Part shown: piece by piece, positions 1 to 8,985 of the stretch | Numbering within the stretch: position 1 is the first letter of the stretch | Layout: the number at the start of each line of letters is the position of its first letter | From: Pseudidiomarina gelatinasegens | GTDB taxonomy: Bacteria > Pseudomonadota > Gammaproteobacteria > Enterobacterales > Alteromonadaceae | Direction: 5' to 3' | Assembly: GCF_004025325.1 (NCBI RefSeq) | Contig: NZ_RSFE01000001.1 | Coordinates: 394,016-458,015 of the forward strand | DNA length: 64,000 nucleotides | Position numbers and translations under genes: made by a program | The notes under the pieces: model-generated | What the model saw: only the letters and a program-made list of their open reading frames with translations | Told to the model about the DNA's origin: nothing | Database searches by the model: none

Positions 1-45
1 GCGCGGATTATACATAAAAGCCGCCTTCAGAGCTAGGGGCAGAGG

Positions 46-85
46 TGGGGTGCAGTCCCTGCTCCGGAGCAGGGACTGCACCCCA
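46..85. repeat. Perfect 40-bp palindrome, family C copy 1
   Basis: The arm begins TGGGGTGCAGTCCCTGCTCC and is followed by its exact reverse complement, with no loop. It lies 85 bases before the msrA start. A near-identical palindrome follows msrA. There is no T tract, so it is not an obvious intrinsic terminator. Confidence 0.9.
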
Positions 86-170
86 CTTCAAACGCTTTAC
101 AGCGGCATCGAACAGGCGTAAAGTGTGGGCATCTAGACGTCTATTTTATTTCGCAGTACATGAGGTGGTT

Positions 171-704
171 ATGACGCAACAAATTACATTAGGTGGCGGT
201 TGTTTTTGGTGCCTGGAAGGTGCTTTTAAGCAAGTTCGTGGCGTTTTAAAGGTGCAGTCTGGTTATGCCGGCGGGCACAAAGAAAATCCAACGTACGAAG
301 AAGTCTGCTCAGGCAGCACCGGGCATGCTGAAGTGCTGCAGGTAACTTTTGAGCCAACAGCTTTAAGTGTACGGGAAATTTTAGAAATCTTTTTTGCGTT
401 GCACGATCCTACCCAAGTGAACCGTCAGGGTAATGATGTGGGTACCCAATATCGCACGTCTATTTTCTACCAAACTGACGAACAAAAACGCTTAGCGGAA
501 GAGATTATTGCCGAAATGGAACGTGAAAAAACCTGGGATGCGCCAATTGTGACCACAATTGAGGCACTGGAGAAGTTCTGGCCGGCTGAGGATTACCACG
601 AAAACTATGTGGAACGTAACCCTGAAAACGCCTATTGCCAAGCGGTTGTGCATCCGAAGTTAGCAAAATTCAAACGCACTTTCGCCGAAAAGCTCGACGG
701 CTAA
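171..704 (+). CDS. msrA: Peptide methionine sulfoxide reductase MsrA
   Basis: Reduces methionine-S-sulfoxide in oxidised proteins, with thioredoxin as usual reductant. The 177-residue product carries the MsrA signature GGGCFWCLEGAF at its N-terminus, with Cys11 as the expected catalytic residue, and the usual core (SGYAGG, HDPTQVNRQGNDVGTQYRT). A longer reading frame opens at 45, but it starts in the palindrome and lacks family homology before residue 43. The ATG at 171 has GAGGTGG just upstream and matches the family start. The gene is convergent with fdx and lies between two copies of a long palindrome, so it may be a small inserted cassette; that is inference. Start confidence is high. Confidence 0.95.
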   Translation: MTQQITLGGGCFWCLEGAFKQVRGVLKVQSGYAGGHKENPTYEEVCSGSTGHAEVLQVTFEPTALSVREILEIFFALHDPTQVNRQGNDVGTQYRTSIFYQTDEQKRLAEEIIAEMEREKTWDAPIVTTIEALEKFWPAEDYHENYVERNPENAYCQAVVHPKLAKFKRTFAEKLDG

Positions 705-715
705 AACAAGTAAGT

Positions 716-753
716 GGGGTGCAGTCCCAGCTCCGGAGCTGGGACTGCACCCC
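716..753. repeat. Perfect 38-bp palindrome, family C copy 2
   Basis: The arm is GGGGTGCAGTCCCAGCTC followed directly by its reverse complement. It differs from copy 1 only near the centre and at the outermost pair. It fills the gap between the convergent msrA and fdx stops. It could act as a transcription barrier for both, but neither side has a run of T. Confidence 0.9.
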
Positions 754-760
754 CTTCTTA

Positions 761-1099
761 CTAATGGTTTTCTTTGGCGTGGTTGATGCTGTATTTCGGG
801 ATTTCTACAACGAGGTCTTCGCCGTCAACTTTGGCCTGACAGCTTAAGCGTGAATCTGGGTCGAGGCCCCACGCTTTATCGAGCATGTCGTCTTCGTTTT
901 CTTCAATTTCGTTAATTGAGTCCATGCCTTCGCGAATGTACACGTGGCAGGTGGTGCAGGCGCACACTTTTTCGCAGGCGTGTTCTATGCCGATGCCGTT
1001 GCGCAAGGCCACGTCAAGCACGGTTTCGCCGTCTTTTGCTTCGAGGGCTGCGCCTTCTGGGCAAAGCTCTTCATGGGGTAAAAATACAATCTTTGGCAT
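761..1099 (-). CDS. fdx: ISC-type [2Fe-2S] ferredoxin
   Basis: Electron donor of the ISC iron-sulfur assembly system. The 112-residue product has the cluster ligands C42, C48, C51 and C87, plus C46, which is also present in the E. coli protein (segment CEKVCACTTCHVY). It is the last gene of the isc operon. No iscX follows: the next thing is a palindrome and the convergent msrA. The 137-base gap to hscA is almost wholly filled by a family A element, and the GAGG used as ribosome binding site lies at the element edge (AACGAGGTTTTTATG, read on the minus strand). Confidence 0.96.
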   Translation of the reverse strand: MPKIVFLPHEELCPEGAALEAKDGETVLDVALRNGIGIEHACEKVCACTTCHVYIREGMDSINEIEENEDDMLDKAWGLDPDSRLSCQAKVDGEDLVVEIPKYSINHAKENH

Positions 1100-1107
1100 A
1101 AAAACCT

Positions 1108-1230
1108 CGTTAATCGTTACTCGTTATTCGTGCGCTACGCTTTTCGTCCGTTACACTGTTCGTACGCGATGCTCTTCGAACAGTGAAGCGTACGAACAAC
1201 GAACAGTGCGTAGCACGTACGAAAAACGCT
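1108..1230. repeat. Family A palindromic element A1 (hscA-fdx gap)
   Basis: Begins with degenerate heptads (CGTTAATCGTTACTCGTTATTCG in pieces of seven) and continues with GTGCGCTACGC-type units; the right half carries the complement (CAGTGAAGCGTACGAACAACG). It sits inside the isc operon, 8 bases before fdx and 6 bases after hscA. Confidence 0.8.
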
Positions 1231-1236
1231 GTTGTT

Positions 1237-3111
1237 TTATAATTCGTCGACTTTTGTGCCGGAGAGTGCTTTGCGAATGCTGGCGTCCATGCGGCGCGCG
1301 GCGAAGTCATCGCTGGCTTTGTCTACGGCTTCAATAGCTTGTTCAATGGTTGCAACATCTGTGCCGCTGCGGGCAACACGAAGTTGCTCCATGGCGGCAT
1401 CCAAGGTTGCGCGCTCGTTCTCGTCAAGCAGTTTGCCGTCTGCGGCTAAGGCACTGCTTAGCGCCTCGATAACGCGGTCGGCTTCAACTTGCTGTTCACG
1501 CAACATGCGCGCCACCATGTCTTCTTTGGCATTGCTCATAGATGCTTCAATCATTTTGGTGATGTCATTATCACCCAAACCATAGGATGGCTTCACCTGA
1601 ATTGATGCGCTCACGCCGGTCGATTTTTCCATGGCGGTCACGCTCAATAAGCCGTCTGCATCCACTTGGAAAGTTACCCGAATGTGTGCGGCACCGGCTG
1701 CCATTGGCGGTATATCCGTTAACACGAAACGAGCCAAACTACGGCAGTCATCGACCAACTCACGTTCGCCCTGCACCACGTGAATCATCATGGCGGTTTG
1801 GCCGTCTTTAAACGTGGTGAATTCTTGCGCTTTTGCGACTGGAATCGTGGTGTTGCGTGCAACGACTTTTTCTACCAAGCCGCCCATAGTTTCGAGGCCC
1901 AGCGAGAGTGGAATCACATCCAGCAGCAGCATGTCAGAGTCCGGTTTGTTACCCGCTAAAATATCCGCTTGTACGGCCGCACCGAGCGCTACAACTTGGT
2001 CTGGGTCAATAGATGTTAACGGCTCGCGACCAAAGAATTCACCGACAGCTTCACGTACACGTGGCACGCGGGTTGAGCCGCCTACCATGACCACGTCGAG
2101 TATTTCATCGGCGCTGACTTCGGCATCTTTTAAAGCACGACGGCAGGCTGTTAACGTTTTGCGCACCATTGGTTCAATCAATTCATTTAATTTAGCGCGC
2201 GTTAACGTCACGGCGTCACCTTCATCACTCGAAGAAGAACGAGGTATCACCACAGACTCAGCATCTGTTAGTTGTTCTTTTGCCGCTTTGGCAGCATTGA
2301 TCAGATCACGCTCATCACGCGCATCGACATTCTCGGGCAACGACCACTGCACTTTAAGCCAGTTGACGATGAGCTGATCGAAGTCATCACCACCCAGAGC
2401 GCTGTCGCCGCCGGTTGCCAGCACTTCAAATACGCCACCCTGCAAACGCAATATGGAAATATCAAAGGTACCGCCACCTAAATCATAAACTGCAATTAGG
2501 CCTTCACGACCTGAGTCGAGGCCATAGGCAACTGCTGCTGCAGTGGGTTCGTTTAATAAGCGTAAAACTTTTAAACCGGCCAGTTGCGCAGCGTCTTTGG
2601 TACTTTGACGTTGTGCGTCATCGAAATAAGCCGGCACGGTAATCACCACGCCAGTCAGCTCGCCACCTAATGAGGCTTCAGCGCGTGCTGCCAAGGTGCG
2701 CAAGATATCAGCGGACACTTCAACTGCGTTTTTCTCGCCCGCGGCGGTATGGAATACCGGCACGCCGTTGTCGGTTTCGCTCATGCGATACGGCAAGTTC
2801 GAGAAGTTTTTTTGCACGTCGGCAATGGTGCGGCCAATAAAGCGTTTTACAGAAACAATGGTGTTCTGGGTTTCAATGCTCTTGTCAGCATGTTTTGCCA
2901 GGGCTTCGTTACCAGTAAGGATTTCGTCGGCACCGTAATAAACTACTGACGGTAAAATGGCACGACCCTGCTCATCTTTGAGCACTGCGGCTTCGCCACT
3001 ACGCACGCTTGCCACTAATGAATTGGTGGTGCCCAAATCGATGCCGGCGGCAAGACGATGTTGGTGCGGCGCGGTGCTTTGACCCGGTTCCGCAATTTGT
3101 AGTAAAGCCAT
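1237..3111 (-). CDS. hscA: Fe-S assembly Hsp70 chaperone HscA
   Basis: Specialised DnaK-type ATPase that, with HscB, acts on IscU during cluster transfer. The product has 624 residues against about 616 in E. coli. The N-terminal extension before [14 protein letters not shown] (phosphate-binding loop, about residues 21-34) is typical of HscA rather than DnaK. Other Hsp70 signatures are [14 protein letters not shown] and [20 protein letters not shown]. The substrate-binding half starts near [17 protein letters not shown]. Gene order hscB-hscA-fdx is conserved. The start at 3111 has AAAGAGGTTCTAA upstream. Confidence 0.97.
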   Translation of the reverse strand: MALLQIAEPGQSTAPHQHRLAAGIDLGTTNSLVASVRSGEAAVLKDEQGRAILPSVVYYGADEILTGNEALAKHADKSIETQNTIVSVKRFIGRTIADVQKNFSNLPYRMSETDNGVPVFHTAAGEKNAVEVSADILRTLAARAEASLGGELTGVVITVPAYFDDAQRQSTKDAAQLAGLKVLRLLNEPTAAAVAYGLDSGREGLIAVYDLGGGTFDISILRLQGGVFEVLATGGDSALGGDDFDQLIVNWLKVQWSLPENVDARDERDLINAAKAAKEQLTDAESVVIPRSSSSDEGDAVTLTRAKLNELIEPMVRKTLTACRRALKDAEVSADEILDVVMVGGSTRVPRVREAVGEFFGREPLTSIDPDQVVALGAAVQADILAGNKPDSDMLLLDVIPLSLGLETMGGLVEKVVARNTTIPVAKAQEFTTFKDGQTAMMIHVVQGERELVDDCRSLARFVLTDIPPMAAGAAHIRVTFQVDADGLLSVTAMEKSTGVSASIQVKPSYGLGDNDITKMIEASMSNAKEDMVARMLREQQVEADRVIEALSSALAADGKLLDENERATLDAAMEQLRVARSGTDVATIEQAIEAVDKASDDFAARRMDASIRKALSGTKVDEL

Positions 3112-3137
3112 TTAGAACCTCTTTTTAAATACGGGAG

Positions 3138-3203
3138 CGATATTAGATATTAGATATCAGATCTGATGTTTCGGCTTTTGCTAATATCTAACAGCTAATA
3201 TCG
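3138..3203. repeat. Family B palindromic element B1 (hscB-hscA gap)
   Basis: CGATATTAG at the left end, heptads of GATATTA, a centre CTGATGTTTCGG, then the inverted arm ending CTAATATCG. It fills the hscB-hscA gap, and its right end encodes the last residues (R-Y) and TAG stop of hscB. Confidence 0.85.
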
Positions 3204-3698
3204 AATTTGCTCTTCGGTTTGCTCGAGTTCGTGATGCAGCTTGTGCATGAACTTCAGCTTGCGTATCGCAATGGCGGCTTCTTCATTGGCTGCCGCTTCA
3301 AGGTGCTGTTCAAGCTCGCCTTGCAACGCATTCATTTGCTCTTGCAAGTCTTTGTAGGCGCTATCGAGCGCTTCCAAGTCTGTGATTTCTTCGATGCGTT
3401 CGCGCCATTCCATTTGCGCCATCAAAAAGTCAGGGTCTTGCAAGGTGGTTTGTTCGTGCGCTAGATCAATACCGCGTAATTCCAGTAAGTACTCCGCGCG
3501 GGTAAGCGGTGAACGCAAGGTTTGGTACGCATCATTGAGCTGTGCAGTACGTTGCACGGCACGTAATTTTTCGCGTTCACTGCCAGTGGCAAAGCGATCA
3601 GGGTGCAGCGTTTGCTGCAATTTGCGGTAGCGCTGTTGCAATTCCGCCGCATCTAAAGAGAATGCGGCGGGCATATCAAACAGTTCAAAATGATTCAT
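3195..3698 (-). CDS. hscB: J-domain co-chaperone HscB
   Basis: Delivers IscU to HscA and stimulates its ATPase. The product is 167 residues (E. coli about 171): an N-terminal J domain with the HPD motif at 32-34 (TLHPDRFATGS) and a C-terminal helical IscU-binding domain. The frame is open further upstream inside iscA, but the ATG at 3698 (MNHFELF) matches the family start and lies 10 bases after the iscA stop. The last codons and the stop come from the end of the family B element, giving an IRY C-terminus. Confidence 0.95.
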   Translation of the reverse strand: MNHFELFDMPAAFSLDAAELQQRYRKLQQTLHPDRFATGSEREKLRAVQRTAQLNDAYQTLRSPLTRAEYLLELRGIDLAHEQTTLQDPDFLMAQMEWRERIEEITDLEALDSAYKDLQEQMNALQGELEQHLEAAANEEAAIAIRKLKFMHKLHHELEQTEEQIRY

Positions 3699-3708
3699 TG
3701 CTTGCCTG

Positions 3709-4032
3709 TTATACGTTGAAGCTTTCTCCGCAACCGCACTCGCCTTTGGCGTTTGGATTACGGAACTCAAAACCTTCGTTTAGGCCTTCTTTGACAAAGT
3801 CGATTTCGGTGCCATCAAGGTACACCAAGCTCTTGCCGTCGACGACAATGTTCACGCCGTTGGCTTCGATAATCGTATCGGTATCGTCCACTTCGTCAAC
3901 AAATTCCATCACGTAGGCGAGCCCGGAGCAGCCGGTGGTTTTAATTCCCAACCGAATGCCCACACCTTTACCGCGTTGTTCTAGAAACGAGCGGGCGCGA
4001 TGCGCCGCCGCTTCAGTTATGGTAATTGCCAT
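3709..4032 (-). CDS. iscA: A-type Fe-S carrier IscA
   Basis: A-type iron-sulfur carrier that passes clusters to apo-targets. The 107-residue product has the three conserved cysteines: C35 (TTGCSGLAY) and C99/C101 (GECGCGESF). It lies between iscU and hscB in the canonical order, with 12 bases to the iscU stop. Length and motifs match the family throughout. Confidence 0.97.
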   Translation of the reverse strand: MAITITEAAAHRARSFLEQRGKGVGIRLGIKTTGCSGLAYVMEFVDEVDDTDTIIEANGVNIVVDGKSLVYLDGTEIDFVKEGLNEGFEFRNPNAKGECGCGESFNV

Positions 4033-4044
4033 CTTATAACCCGA

Positions 4045-4428
4045 TTACGCTACGTGTTTCTTTTTGTAGTCAGCAATTGCTGCTTTTATTGCGTCTTCTG
4101 CCAAAATTGAACAGTGAATTTTCACTGGTGGCAATGCAAGTTCTTCAGCAATTTGCGTGTTTTTCAACTGCTCAGCTTCGGCAATTGACTTACCTTTAAC
4201 CCACTCAGTAACAAGTGAGCTTGAAGCGATTGCAGAACCACAACCGTAGGTTTTGAATTTTGCGTCTTCAATGATGCCTTCGGCATTAATTTTCAACTGC
4301 AATTTCATAACGTCGCCACACGCTGGTGCGCCGACCATGCCGGTTGCGATTGACGGATCATTCTTGTCAAACGCGCCTACGTTGCGCGGATTTTCATAAT
4401 GGTCGATTACTTTTTCGCTGTATGCCAT
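4045..4428 (-). CDS. iscU: Fe-S cluster scaffold IscU
   Basis: Scaffold on which IscS-derived sulfur and iron form a [2Fe-2S] cluster. The product has 127 residues. The cluster cysteines are C37 (PACGDVMKL), C63 (TYGCGSAIASS) and C106 (KIHCSILAEDA). LPPVK at 99-103 is the HscA recognition motif. It lies 15 bases downstream of iscS in the same operon. Confidence 0.98.
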   Translation of the reverse strand: MAYSEKVIDHYENPRNVGAFDKNDPSIATGMVGAPACGDVMKLQLKINAEGIIEDAKFKTYGCGSAIASSSLVTEWVKGKSIAEAEQLKNTQIAEELALPPVKIHCSILAEDAIKAAIADYKKKHVA

Positions 4429-4443
4429 ACCGTGTTACCTCTC

Positions 4444-5658
4444 TTAGTGTGCGACCCACTCGACTTTGCTTAGGTCGACGCCGTCTTTGTACATATCCCA
4501 AAGGGGTGACATGTCGCGTAGACGACCAATCGAATTTTGAATTTGTTTAATGGCGTAATCCACTTCTTCTTCGGTAGTAAAGCGGCCGAAGCTGAAACGG
4601 ATTGAGCTGTGCGCCAGTTCGTCGTTGCGGCCCAAGGCGCGCAATACGTACGAAGGCTCAAGGCTTGCTGATGTGCAGGCTGAACCTGAAGAAACCGCGA
4701 GGTCTTTCAGCGCCATAATCAAGCTTTCGCCTTCAACAAAGTTAAAGCTGATGTTGAAGATGTGCGGCACAGCGTGCTCTTGATTGCCGTTAATGTACAC
4801 TTCTTCGATGTCTTTTACGCCATTCCATAAACGGTCGTGGAGCATTTTAAAACGCTCAAATTCTGCGCCCATTTCTTCTTTGGCAATGCGTGCAGCTTCA
4901 CCGAAGCCGACGATTTGATGCGTTGGCAAGGTGCCTGAACGCATACCACGTTCGTGTCCACCACCATGCATTTGTGCATTTAGGCGTACCCGTGGCTTAC
5001 GACGCACATACAACGCGCCAATACCTTTCGGGCCATACATTTTGTGGGCTGAAATGCTGAACATATCAACCGGCAGCTTTTCCATATCCACTTCGATTTT
5101 ACCGGTACTTTGTGCGCCATCAACGTGGAATACTGTTTTGTTTGCACGACACAGGTTACCGATAGCTTCGATGTCCTGAATCACGCCAATTTCGTTGTTT
5201 ACGTGCATGATGCTGACCAATACGGTGTCATCACGCAGCGCAGCTTTGAATGCGTCAAGATCTACCAAGCCGTCTTCTTTTACGTCTAGATAAGTTACTT
5301 CGAAGCCTTCGCGCTCCATTTGGCGGCACGTATCCAGCACGGCTTTGTGTTCGGTTTTCACCGTAATGATGTGCTTACCTTTTTTGCTGTAAAACTCAGC
5401 CGCGCCTTTAATAGCCAAGTTATCTGATTCGGTTGCACCCGAGGTGAATACAATTTCACGTGGGTCAGCGTTAATCAGATCAGCAATCTGATTACGGGCG
5501 ATATCAATCGCTTCTTCAGCTTGCCAACCGAACCGGTGAGAACGCGATGCAGGGTTACCAAACTGACCATCTGGGGTCAGGAATTGCATCATCTTTTCGG
5601 CCACGCGCGGGTCAACCGGCGTGGTTGCTGCGTAATCAAAATAAATCGGTAATTTCAT
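4444..5658 (-). CDS. iscS: Cysteine desulfurase IscS
   Basis: PLP-dependent enzyme that converts L-cysteine to alanine and an enzyme-bound persulfide, feeding IscU and also tRNA thiolation and other pathways. The product has 404 residues, as in E. coli. The PLP lysine is in [12 protein letters not shown] (about K206) and the persulfide cysteine in [14 protein letters not shown] (about C328). The ATG at 5658 (MKLPIYFDY) is chosen over the in-frame TTG one codon earlier; a GAGGAG-like site lies about 9 bases upstream. The downstream arrangement is the standard isc operon. Confidence 0.98.
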   Translation of the reverse strand: MKLPIYFDYAATTPVDPRVAEKMMQFLTPDGQFGNPASRSHRFGWQAEEAIDIARNQIADLINADPREIVFTSGATESDNLAIKGAAEFYSKKGKHIITVKTEHKAVLDTCRQMEREGFEVTYLDVKEDGLVDLDAFKAALRDDTVLVSIMHVNNEIGVIQDIEAIGNLCRANKTVFHVDGAQSTGKIEVDMEKLPVDMFSISAHKMYGPKGIGALYVRRKPRVRLNAQMHGGGHERGMRSGTLPTHQIVGFGEAARIAKEEMGAEFERFKMLHDRLWNGVKDIEEVYINGNQEHAVPHIFNISFNFVEGESLIMALKDLAVSSGSACTSASLEPSYVLRALGRNDELAHSSIRFSFGRFTTEEEVDYAIKQIQNSIGRLRDMSPLWDMYKDGVDLSKVEWVAH

Positions 5659-5683
5659 CAAGCTACTCCTCTTGCCAGACTGC

Positions 5684-6166
5684 TTACTGGCTCAATGCAA
5701 TTTGGTTTTCGCGTTTTTTCTGTTCGGAAATTAAGTTGTTTTGACGTAAGGCCACGCGGGCAATGTCTTCTTGCTTGACCAGTTCTGCCAAACTAATGTT
5801 GGCGAGAAAGTCTTCAATACGCTCACTTAGGTCTGTCCAGAGTGAGTGCGTTAAGCAACGGCTACCGCTTTGGCATCCGCCTTTGCCTTGGCAACGTGTG
5901 GCGTCAATACTTTCATCAACGGCTTGTATTACGGCGCTGATGGAAATTTGGTGCGACTCAAGGCCCAACCGATAACCGCCACCTGGGCCGCGCACACTGC
6001 TAACCAGACCTTGTTTACGCAGGCGCGCGAACAATTGTTCAAGATAGCTTAAAGAAATACCTTGGCGTTCTGAAATATCTGCCAATGGTACTGGACCATT
6101 TTCTGTATGAAGCGCGACGTCGATCATAGCGGTCACGGCGTAGCGGCCTTTTGAGGTTAAGCGCAT
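5684..6166 (-). CDS. iscR: Rrf2-family [2Fe-2S] regulator IscR
   Basis: Senses Fe-S status and, as holo-protein, represses its own operon. The 160-residue product has an N-terminal winged helix ([19 protein letters not shown], recognition segment [11 protein letters not shown]) and cluster ligands C92, C98, C104 and H107 in [17 protein letters not shown]. It is first gene of isc. A strong type-1 IscR site overlaps the -35 of its promoter, so autoregulation is likely. Confidence 0.97.
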   Translation of the reverse strand: MRLTSKGRYAVTAMIDVALHTENGPVPLADISERQGISLSYLEQLFARLRKQGLVSSVRGPGGGYRLGLESHQISISAVIQAVDESIDATRCQGKGGCQSGSRCLTHSLWTDLSERIEDFLANISLAELVKQEDIARVALRQNNLISEQKKRENQIALSQ

Positions 6167-6205
6167 AGCGGTATTGCCTCCTTTGTCTTAGGCCTTAAGT
6201 GTGCC

Positions 6206-6230
6206 ATTCCCGACTATTTTAGTCAAGTAT
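6206..6230 (-). promoter_or_regulatory. IscR type-1 binding site overlapping the iscR promoter
   Basis: Read on the minus strand, the 25 bases begin ATACTTGACTAAAATAGTC and end GGGAAT. This fits the published E. coli type-1 consensus (ATASYYGACTRWWWYAGTCRRSTAT) at all but one position. The embedded TTGACT (6221-6226) is a good -35. A weak -10 (CACACT) follows after 17 bases. Confidence 0.85.
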
Positions 6231-6248
6231 TCACTTGAACGGCAAAGT

Positions 6249-6326
6249 CGATATTAGCTATTGGATATTAGCTATTAGCGGTAATGGCTACTTCTTCTAA
6301 TATCCAATATCTTTTAGCTAATATCG
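6249..6326. repeat. Family B palindromic element B2 (iscR-trmJ gap)
   Basis: Ends CGATATTAG and CTAATATCG, with arms of ATATTAG-like heptads around a centre of about 25 bases (GCGGTAATGGCTACTTC). On the minus strand the right end encodes the N-D-I-S tail and stop of trmJ. It separates trmJ from the iscR promoter. Confidence 0.85.
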
Positions 6327-7039
6327 TTTTTGTTTTTCTTATCAATTGACGTCAGAATGCCGCGCAGGATATTCAGTTCCGCTGACTCAGGGCGAGCGCG
6401 GCTAAACATTCGGCGTAGCTTCGCCATCACCTGACCGGGGTGATTTTTAATAATAAACCCGGTTTCACCTAGCGTTTCTTCAAGGTGCTGGTAAAAGCGC
6501 TCCAGGTCGCCAGCCAGCGGATAGTCCACGTCACTGACCGGTGGTTTGGCATCGGCTTCTAAGAACTGCATGCGCACTTCATAAGCCAGAGTTTGTACCG
6601 CCATGGCTAAATTTAATGAGCTGTACTCAGGATTTGAGGGAATATGCACGTGGTGGGTGCATTGTTGCAGCTCTTCATTGGTTAAACCGCTGCTTTCACG
6701 GCCAAATACCATAGCCACCGGGTAATTCGGAGCTTCCGCCAGTACTTTTGCCGCCGTTTCGCGTGGGCCAAGCAATGGCCAATCCAAAGTGCGGTTTCGG
6801 GCGCTGGTACCTACTACTAAGCCACAGTCTTGAATTGCTTCTGGTAAGGTTTTGACGATTTTTGCTTGATGTAACACATCCGTAGCACCGGCAGCCAATG
6901 CCGAAGCATGGCTGTCAGGCGCTTGTACTGGATCAACCAAATACAAATCGTTTAGTCCCATGGTTTTCATGGCACGCGCGACCGACCCGATGTTGCCGGT
7001 GTGGCTGGTGTTGACTAAGACAATACGAATGTTGTTCAT
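6314..7039 (-). CDS. trmJ: tRNA (cytidine/uridine-32-2'-O)-methyltransferase TrmJ
   Basis: SpoU-family SAM methyltransferase that modifies position 32 of the tRNA anticodon loop. The product has 241 residues. Trefoil-knot motifs are visible: [20 protein letters not shown] at the N-terminus, [13 protein letters not shown] in the middle and [10 protein letters not shown] near residue 145. It lies directly upstream of iscR, the usual gammaproteobacterial position. The ATG follows the suhB stop by one base, which suggests translational coupling. The C-terminal residues N-D-I-S come from a family B element. In E. coli suhB is divergent from trmJ; here both genes read the same way. Confidence 0.95.
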   Translation of the reverse strand: MNNIRIVLVNTSHTGNIGSVARAMKTMGLNDLYLVDPVQAPDSHASALAAGATDVLHQAKIVKTLPEAIQDCGLVVGTSARNRTLDWPLLGPRETAAKVLAEAPNYPVAMVFGRESSGLTNEELQQCTHHVHIPSNPEYSSLNLAMAVQTLAYEVRMQFLEADAKPPVSDVDYPLAGDLERFYQHLEETLGETGFIIKNHPGQVMAKLRRMFSRARPESAELNILRGILTSIDKKNKNDIS

Positions 7040-7040
7040 G

Positions 7041-7841
7041 TTATTTTAAGCTTGCTGGTAAATGTGGACGCGCGGTAGTTAGCAAATGTTGCACAACTTT
7101 CGGGTTGCCCGCAACCACGTTGCCGCTGGTCATAAAGCCATGCCCACCCGCGAAATCGGTAACAATACCGCCCGCTTCACGCACCAATAACTGGCCTGCG
7201 GCGATGTCCCACGGCTTCAAGCTAAACTCCCAGAACCCGTCAATGCGGCCATTGGCTACATAGGCAAGATCCAGCGCTGCAGAACCGCTGCGGCGCATGT
7301 CTGAGGTGTACTCGAACAAGGATGCAAACACGGCCATATAGTCTTTGGTCATGTCTTTACGTTTGAATGGGAAGCCGGTGGCTAATAACGCGCCGTTCAG
7401 GTCACGTTGTTTGGTGGCGCGTAAGCGTTTGCCGTTTAATTGTGCGCCTTGACCACGTGAAGCGCTGAACAGCTCTTCGCGCAGCGGGTCATAAACAACT
7501 GCTGCTTGCACCACACCTTTATGCAGGTATGCGATAGAAATTGAGAAATGCGGAATTCCGCGCAGGTAATTGGTGGTACCGTCTAGTGGGTCAATAATCC
7601 ACTGATGCTCTGGCTCGCCGCCAACCACTTCACCACTTTCTTCCGCGAGGAATGAGTGTTGTGGGTAGGCTTTTTGAATGGTGCGAATGATGGCACTTTC
7701 AGCCGCTTTGTCGAGTTCGGTTACGAAATCGTTTTGGGTTTTGGTTTGAACATTCAGATCAACCTCAACACCAAAGTTTTTGACTAAAATTTTGCCGGCC
7801 ACACGCGCTGCGCGCACCGCTATGTTTAACATCGGATGCAT
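7041..7841 (-). CDS. suhB: Inositol-1-monophosphatase SuhB
   Basis: Mg-dependent inositol monophosphatase; in E. coli SuhB also joins the rRNA antitermination complex. The product has 266 residues. Metal-site motifs are EESGE (about residue 67), [14 protein letters not shown] (first signature) and [15 protein letters not shown] (second signature, about 215-229). The N-terminus [13 protein letters not shown] is nearly identical to E. coli SuhB. It is followed at once by trmJ on the same strand. Confidence 0.96.
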   Translation of the reverse strand: MHPMLNIAVRAARVAGKILVKNFGVEVDLNVQTKTQNDFVTELDKAAESAIIRTIQKAYPQHSFLAEESGEVVGGEPEHQWIIDPLDGTTNYLRGIPHFSISIAYLHKGVVQAAVVYDPLREELFSASRGQGAQLNGKRLRATKQRDLNGALLATGFPFKRKDMTKDYMAVFASLFEYTSDMRRSGSAALDLAYVANGRIDGFWEFSLKPWDIAAGQLLVREAGGIVTDFAGGHGFMTSGNVVAGNPKVVQHLLTTARPHLPASLK

Positions 7842-7936
7842 ACCAATTACCTGTACTGTGAAAGAACGATTTTGTGGGCGCGAATTATACGCAGCTTACA
7901 AAGTTTAAGCAAGAATTACCCAAGTGAATGGATCTG

Positions 7937-7965
7937 TTCACTTTTTATCCGGACCGTGTTATAAC
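7937..7965 (+). promoter_or_regulatory. Possible sigma-70 promoter for the DUF3545 gene
   Basis: TTCACT at 7937-7942, a 17-base spacer and TATAAC at 7960-7965, about 47 bases before the ATG. Both hexamers are near consensus. Confidence 0.45.
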
Positions 7966-8011
7966 GATGTTGCGCTAATTTAGAATAACAACACAAAAGC
8001 CGGAGGGTCCC

Positions 8012-8179
8012 ATGGATCATTCACAAGAGCTAAAACAAGTTGAATCTAAGTCGAATAAAAAAGGTGCCCCGCGTAAGTGGCGTGAAATTGAAACGCTGAA
8101 AGAGAAATATCGTTTACGCGATGAACTGCAGGATATTGATTTCGAGTTCGATGCCGAACTCGATAGTTTGGAGTTTTAG
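8012..8179 (+). CDS. DUF3545 family small protein
   Basis: A 55-residue protein starting MDHSQELKQVES, after CGGAGG at 8001-8006. Its core RKWREIETLKEKYRLRDELQ followed by DIDFEF matches what I recall of the DUF3545 family of Vibrio and Shewanella (conserved KWREIE). It is basic in the middle and acidic at the C-terminus, with no signal peptide. Function is unknown. A family A element begins directly at the stop codon. Confidence 0.8.
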   Translation: MDHSQELKQVESKSNKKGAPRKWREIETLKEKYRLRDELQDIDFEFDAELDSLEF

Positions 8180-8246
8180 TTCGTTACTCGTTGTTCGTTA
8201 CTCGTTACTCGAATAACCAATAACGAATAACTAATAACTAATAACG
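8177..8246. repeat. Family A palindromic element A2
   Basis: TTCGTTACTCGTTGTTCG-type heptads on the left, and their complement (AATAACGAATAACTAATAACG) on the right. It fills the gap between the convergent DUF3545 and ung genes, and encodes the final V-I-S-Y residues and stop of ung. Confidence 0.8.
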
Positions 8247-8896
8247 TCTTCGCCCTGCTCTGCGAGCAGCTCGTTGGTGCGGCGGAAATGCCCTGCGGTG
8301 AGAAACCCGCGGTGCGCCGACAATGGCGATGGGTGAACAGTTTCCAACACATGATGGCGCTGGCGATCAATCAGCGCCCCCTTCTTTTGCGCATGCGCTC
8401 CCCAGAGCAGAAATACTACCCCGCTGCACTGCATATTGATTTGTTCTACCACTTTATCTGTAAAGGTTTCCCAGCCCCAGCTGGCATGCGAATGCGCCTT
8501 GCCCTGTTCAACTGTGAGTACGGTATTCAACAGCAGCACGCCTTGCTTGGCCCAATGTTCCAGATTGCCGGATTCTGGTACCTGAAAATCGGGATAGTCA
8601 TGCTGGATAGCTTTAAAGATATTGCGCAACGAAGGCGGATGCTTGACGCCTTCGGGCACCGAAAAGCACAAACCATGGGCTTGGCCGGGGCCGTGATAAG
8701 GGTCTTGCCCTAAAATAACCACTTTTAACTCGGCCAAAGGCGTCATTTTGAAAGCTTGGAATACCTGCTCGCTGGGCGGATAGATAACTTTGCCTGCATT
8801 ACGTTGGGTCTGTACACGATGCAGTAGATCAATAAAGTACGATTGTTTTTTTTCTTCGCTGAGCAAGTCGCTCCAGCGTAACGCCTGTGCTGTCAT
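8231..8896 (-). CDS. ung: Uracil-DNA glycosylase
   Basis: Removes uracil from DNA at the start of base-excision repair. The 221-residue product has the water-activating motif [18 protein letters not shown] (D65) and the C-terminal [11 protein letters not shown] loop with the catalytic histidine. The usual [14 protein letters not shown] segment is present. The C-terminus VISY is unlike the family and is read from the adjacent family A element, so the native stop has been replaced. Confidence 0.97.
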   Translation of the reverse strand: MTAQALRWSDLLSEEKKQSYFIDLLHRVQTQRNAGKVIYPPSEQVFQAFKMTPLAELKVVILGQDPYHGPGQAHGLCFSVPEGVKHPPSLRNIFKAIQHDYPDFQVPESGNLEHWAKQGVLLLNTVLTVEQGKAHSHASWGWETFTDKVVEQINMQCSGVVFLLWGAHAQKKGALIDRQRHHVLETVHPSPLSAHRGFLTAGHFRRTNELLAEQGEDVISY

Positions 8897-8985
8897 TTAC
8901 CGACTAACCTTTGTATTATTGGTACATACGATATATGTATCCTAACACTGTCCTGAATTGTTGTACCAATAAAAGAGAGCGCCCA

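Noticed and set aside
45..170. N-terminal extension of msrA starting at 45
   Set aside because: It starts within the palindrome, has no family similarity, and a well-placed GAGGTGG precedes the ATG at 171.
885..1337. Plus-strand open frame of 150 codons across fdx and the hscA end
   Set aside because: Opposite-strand shadow of fdx and a repeat; Ser-rich low-complexity product and no start signal.
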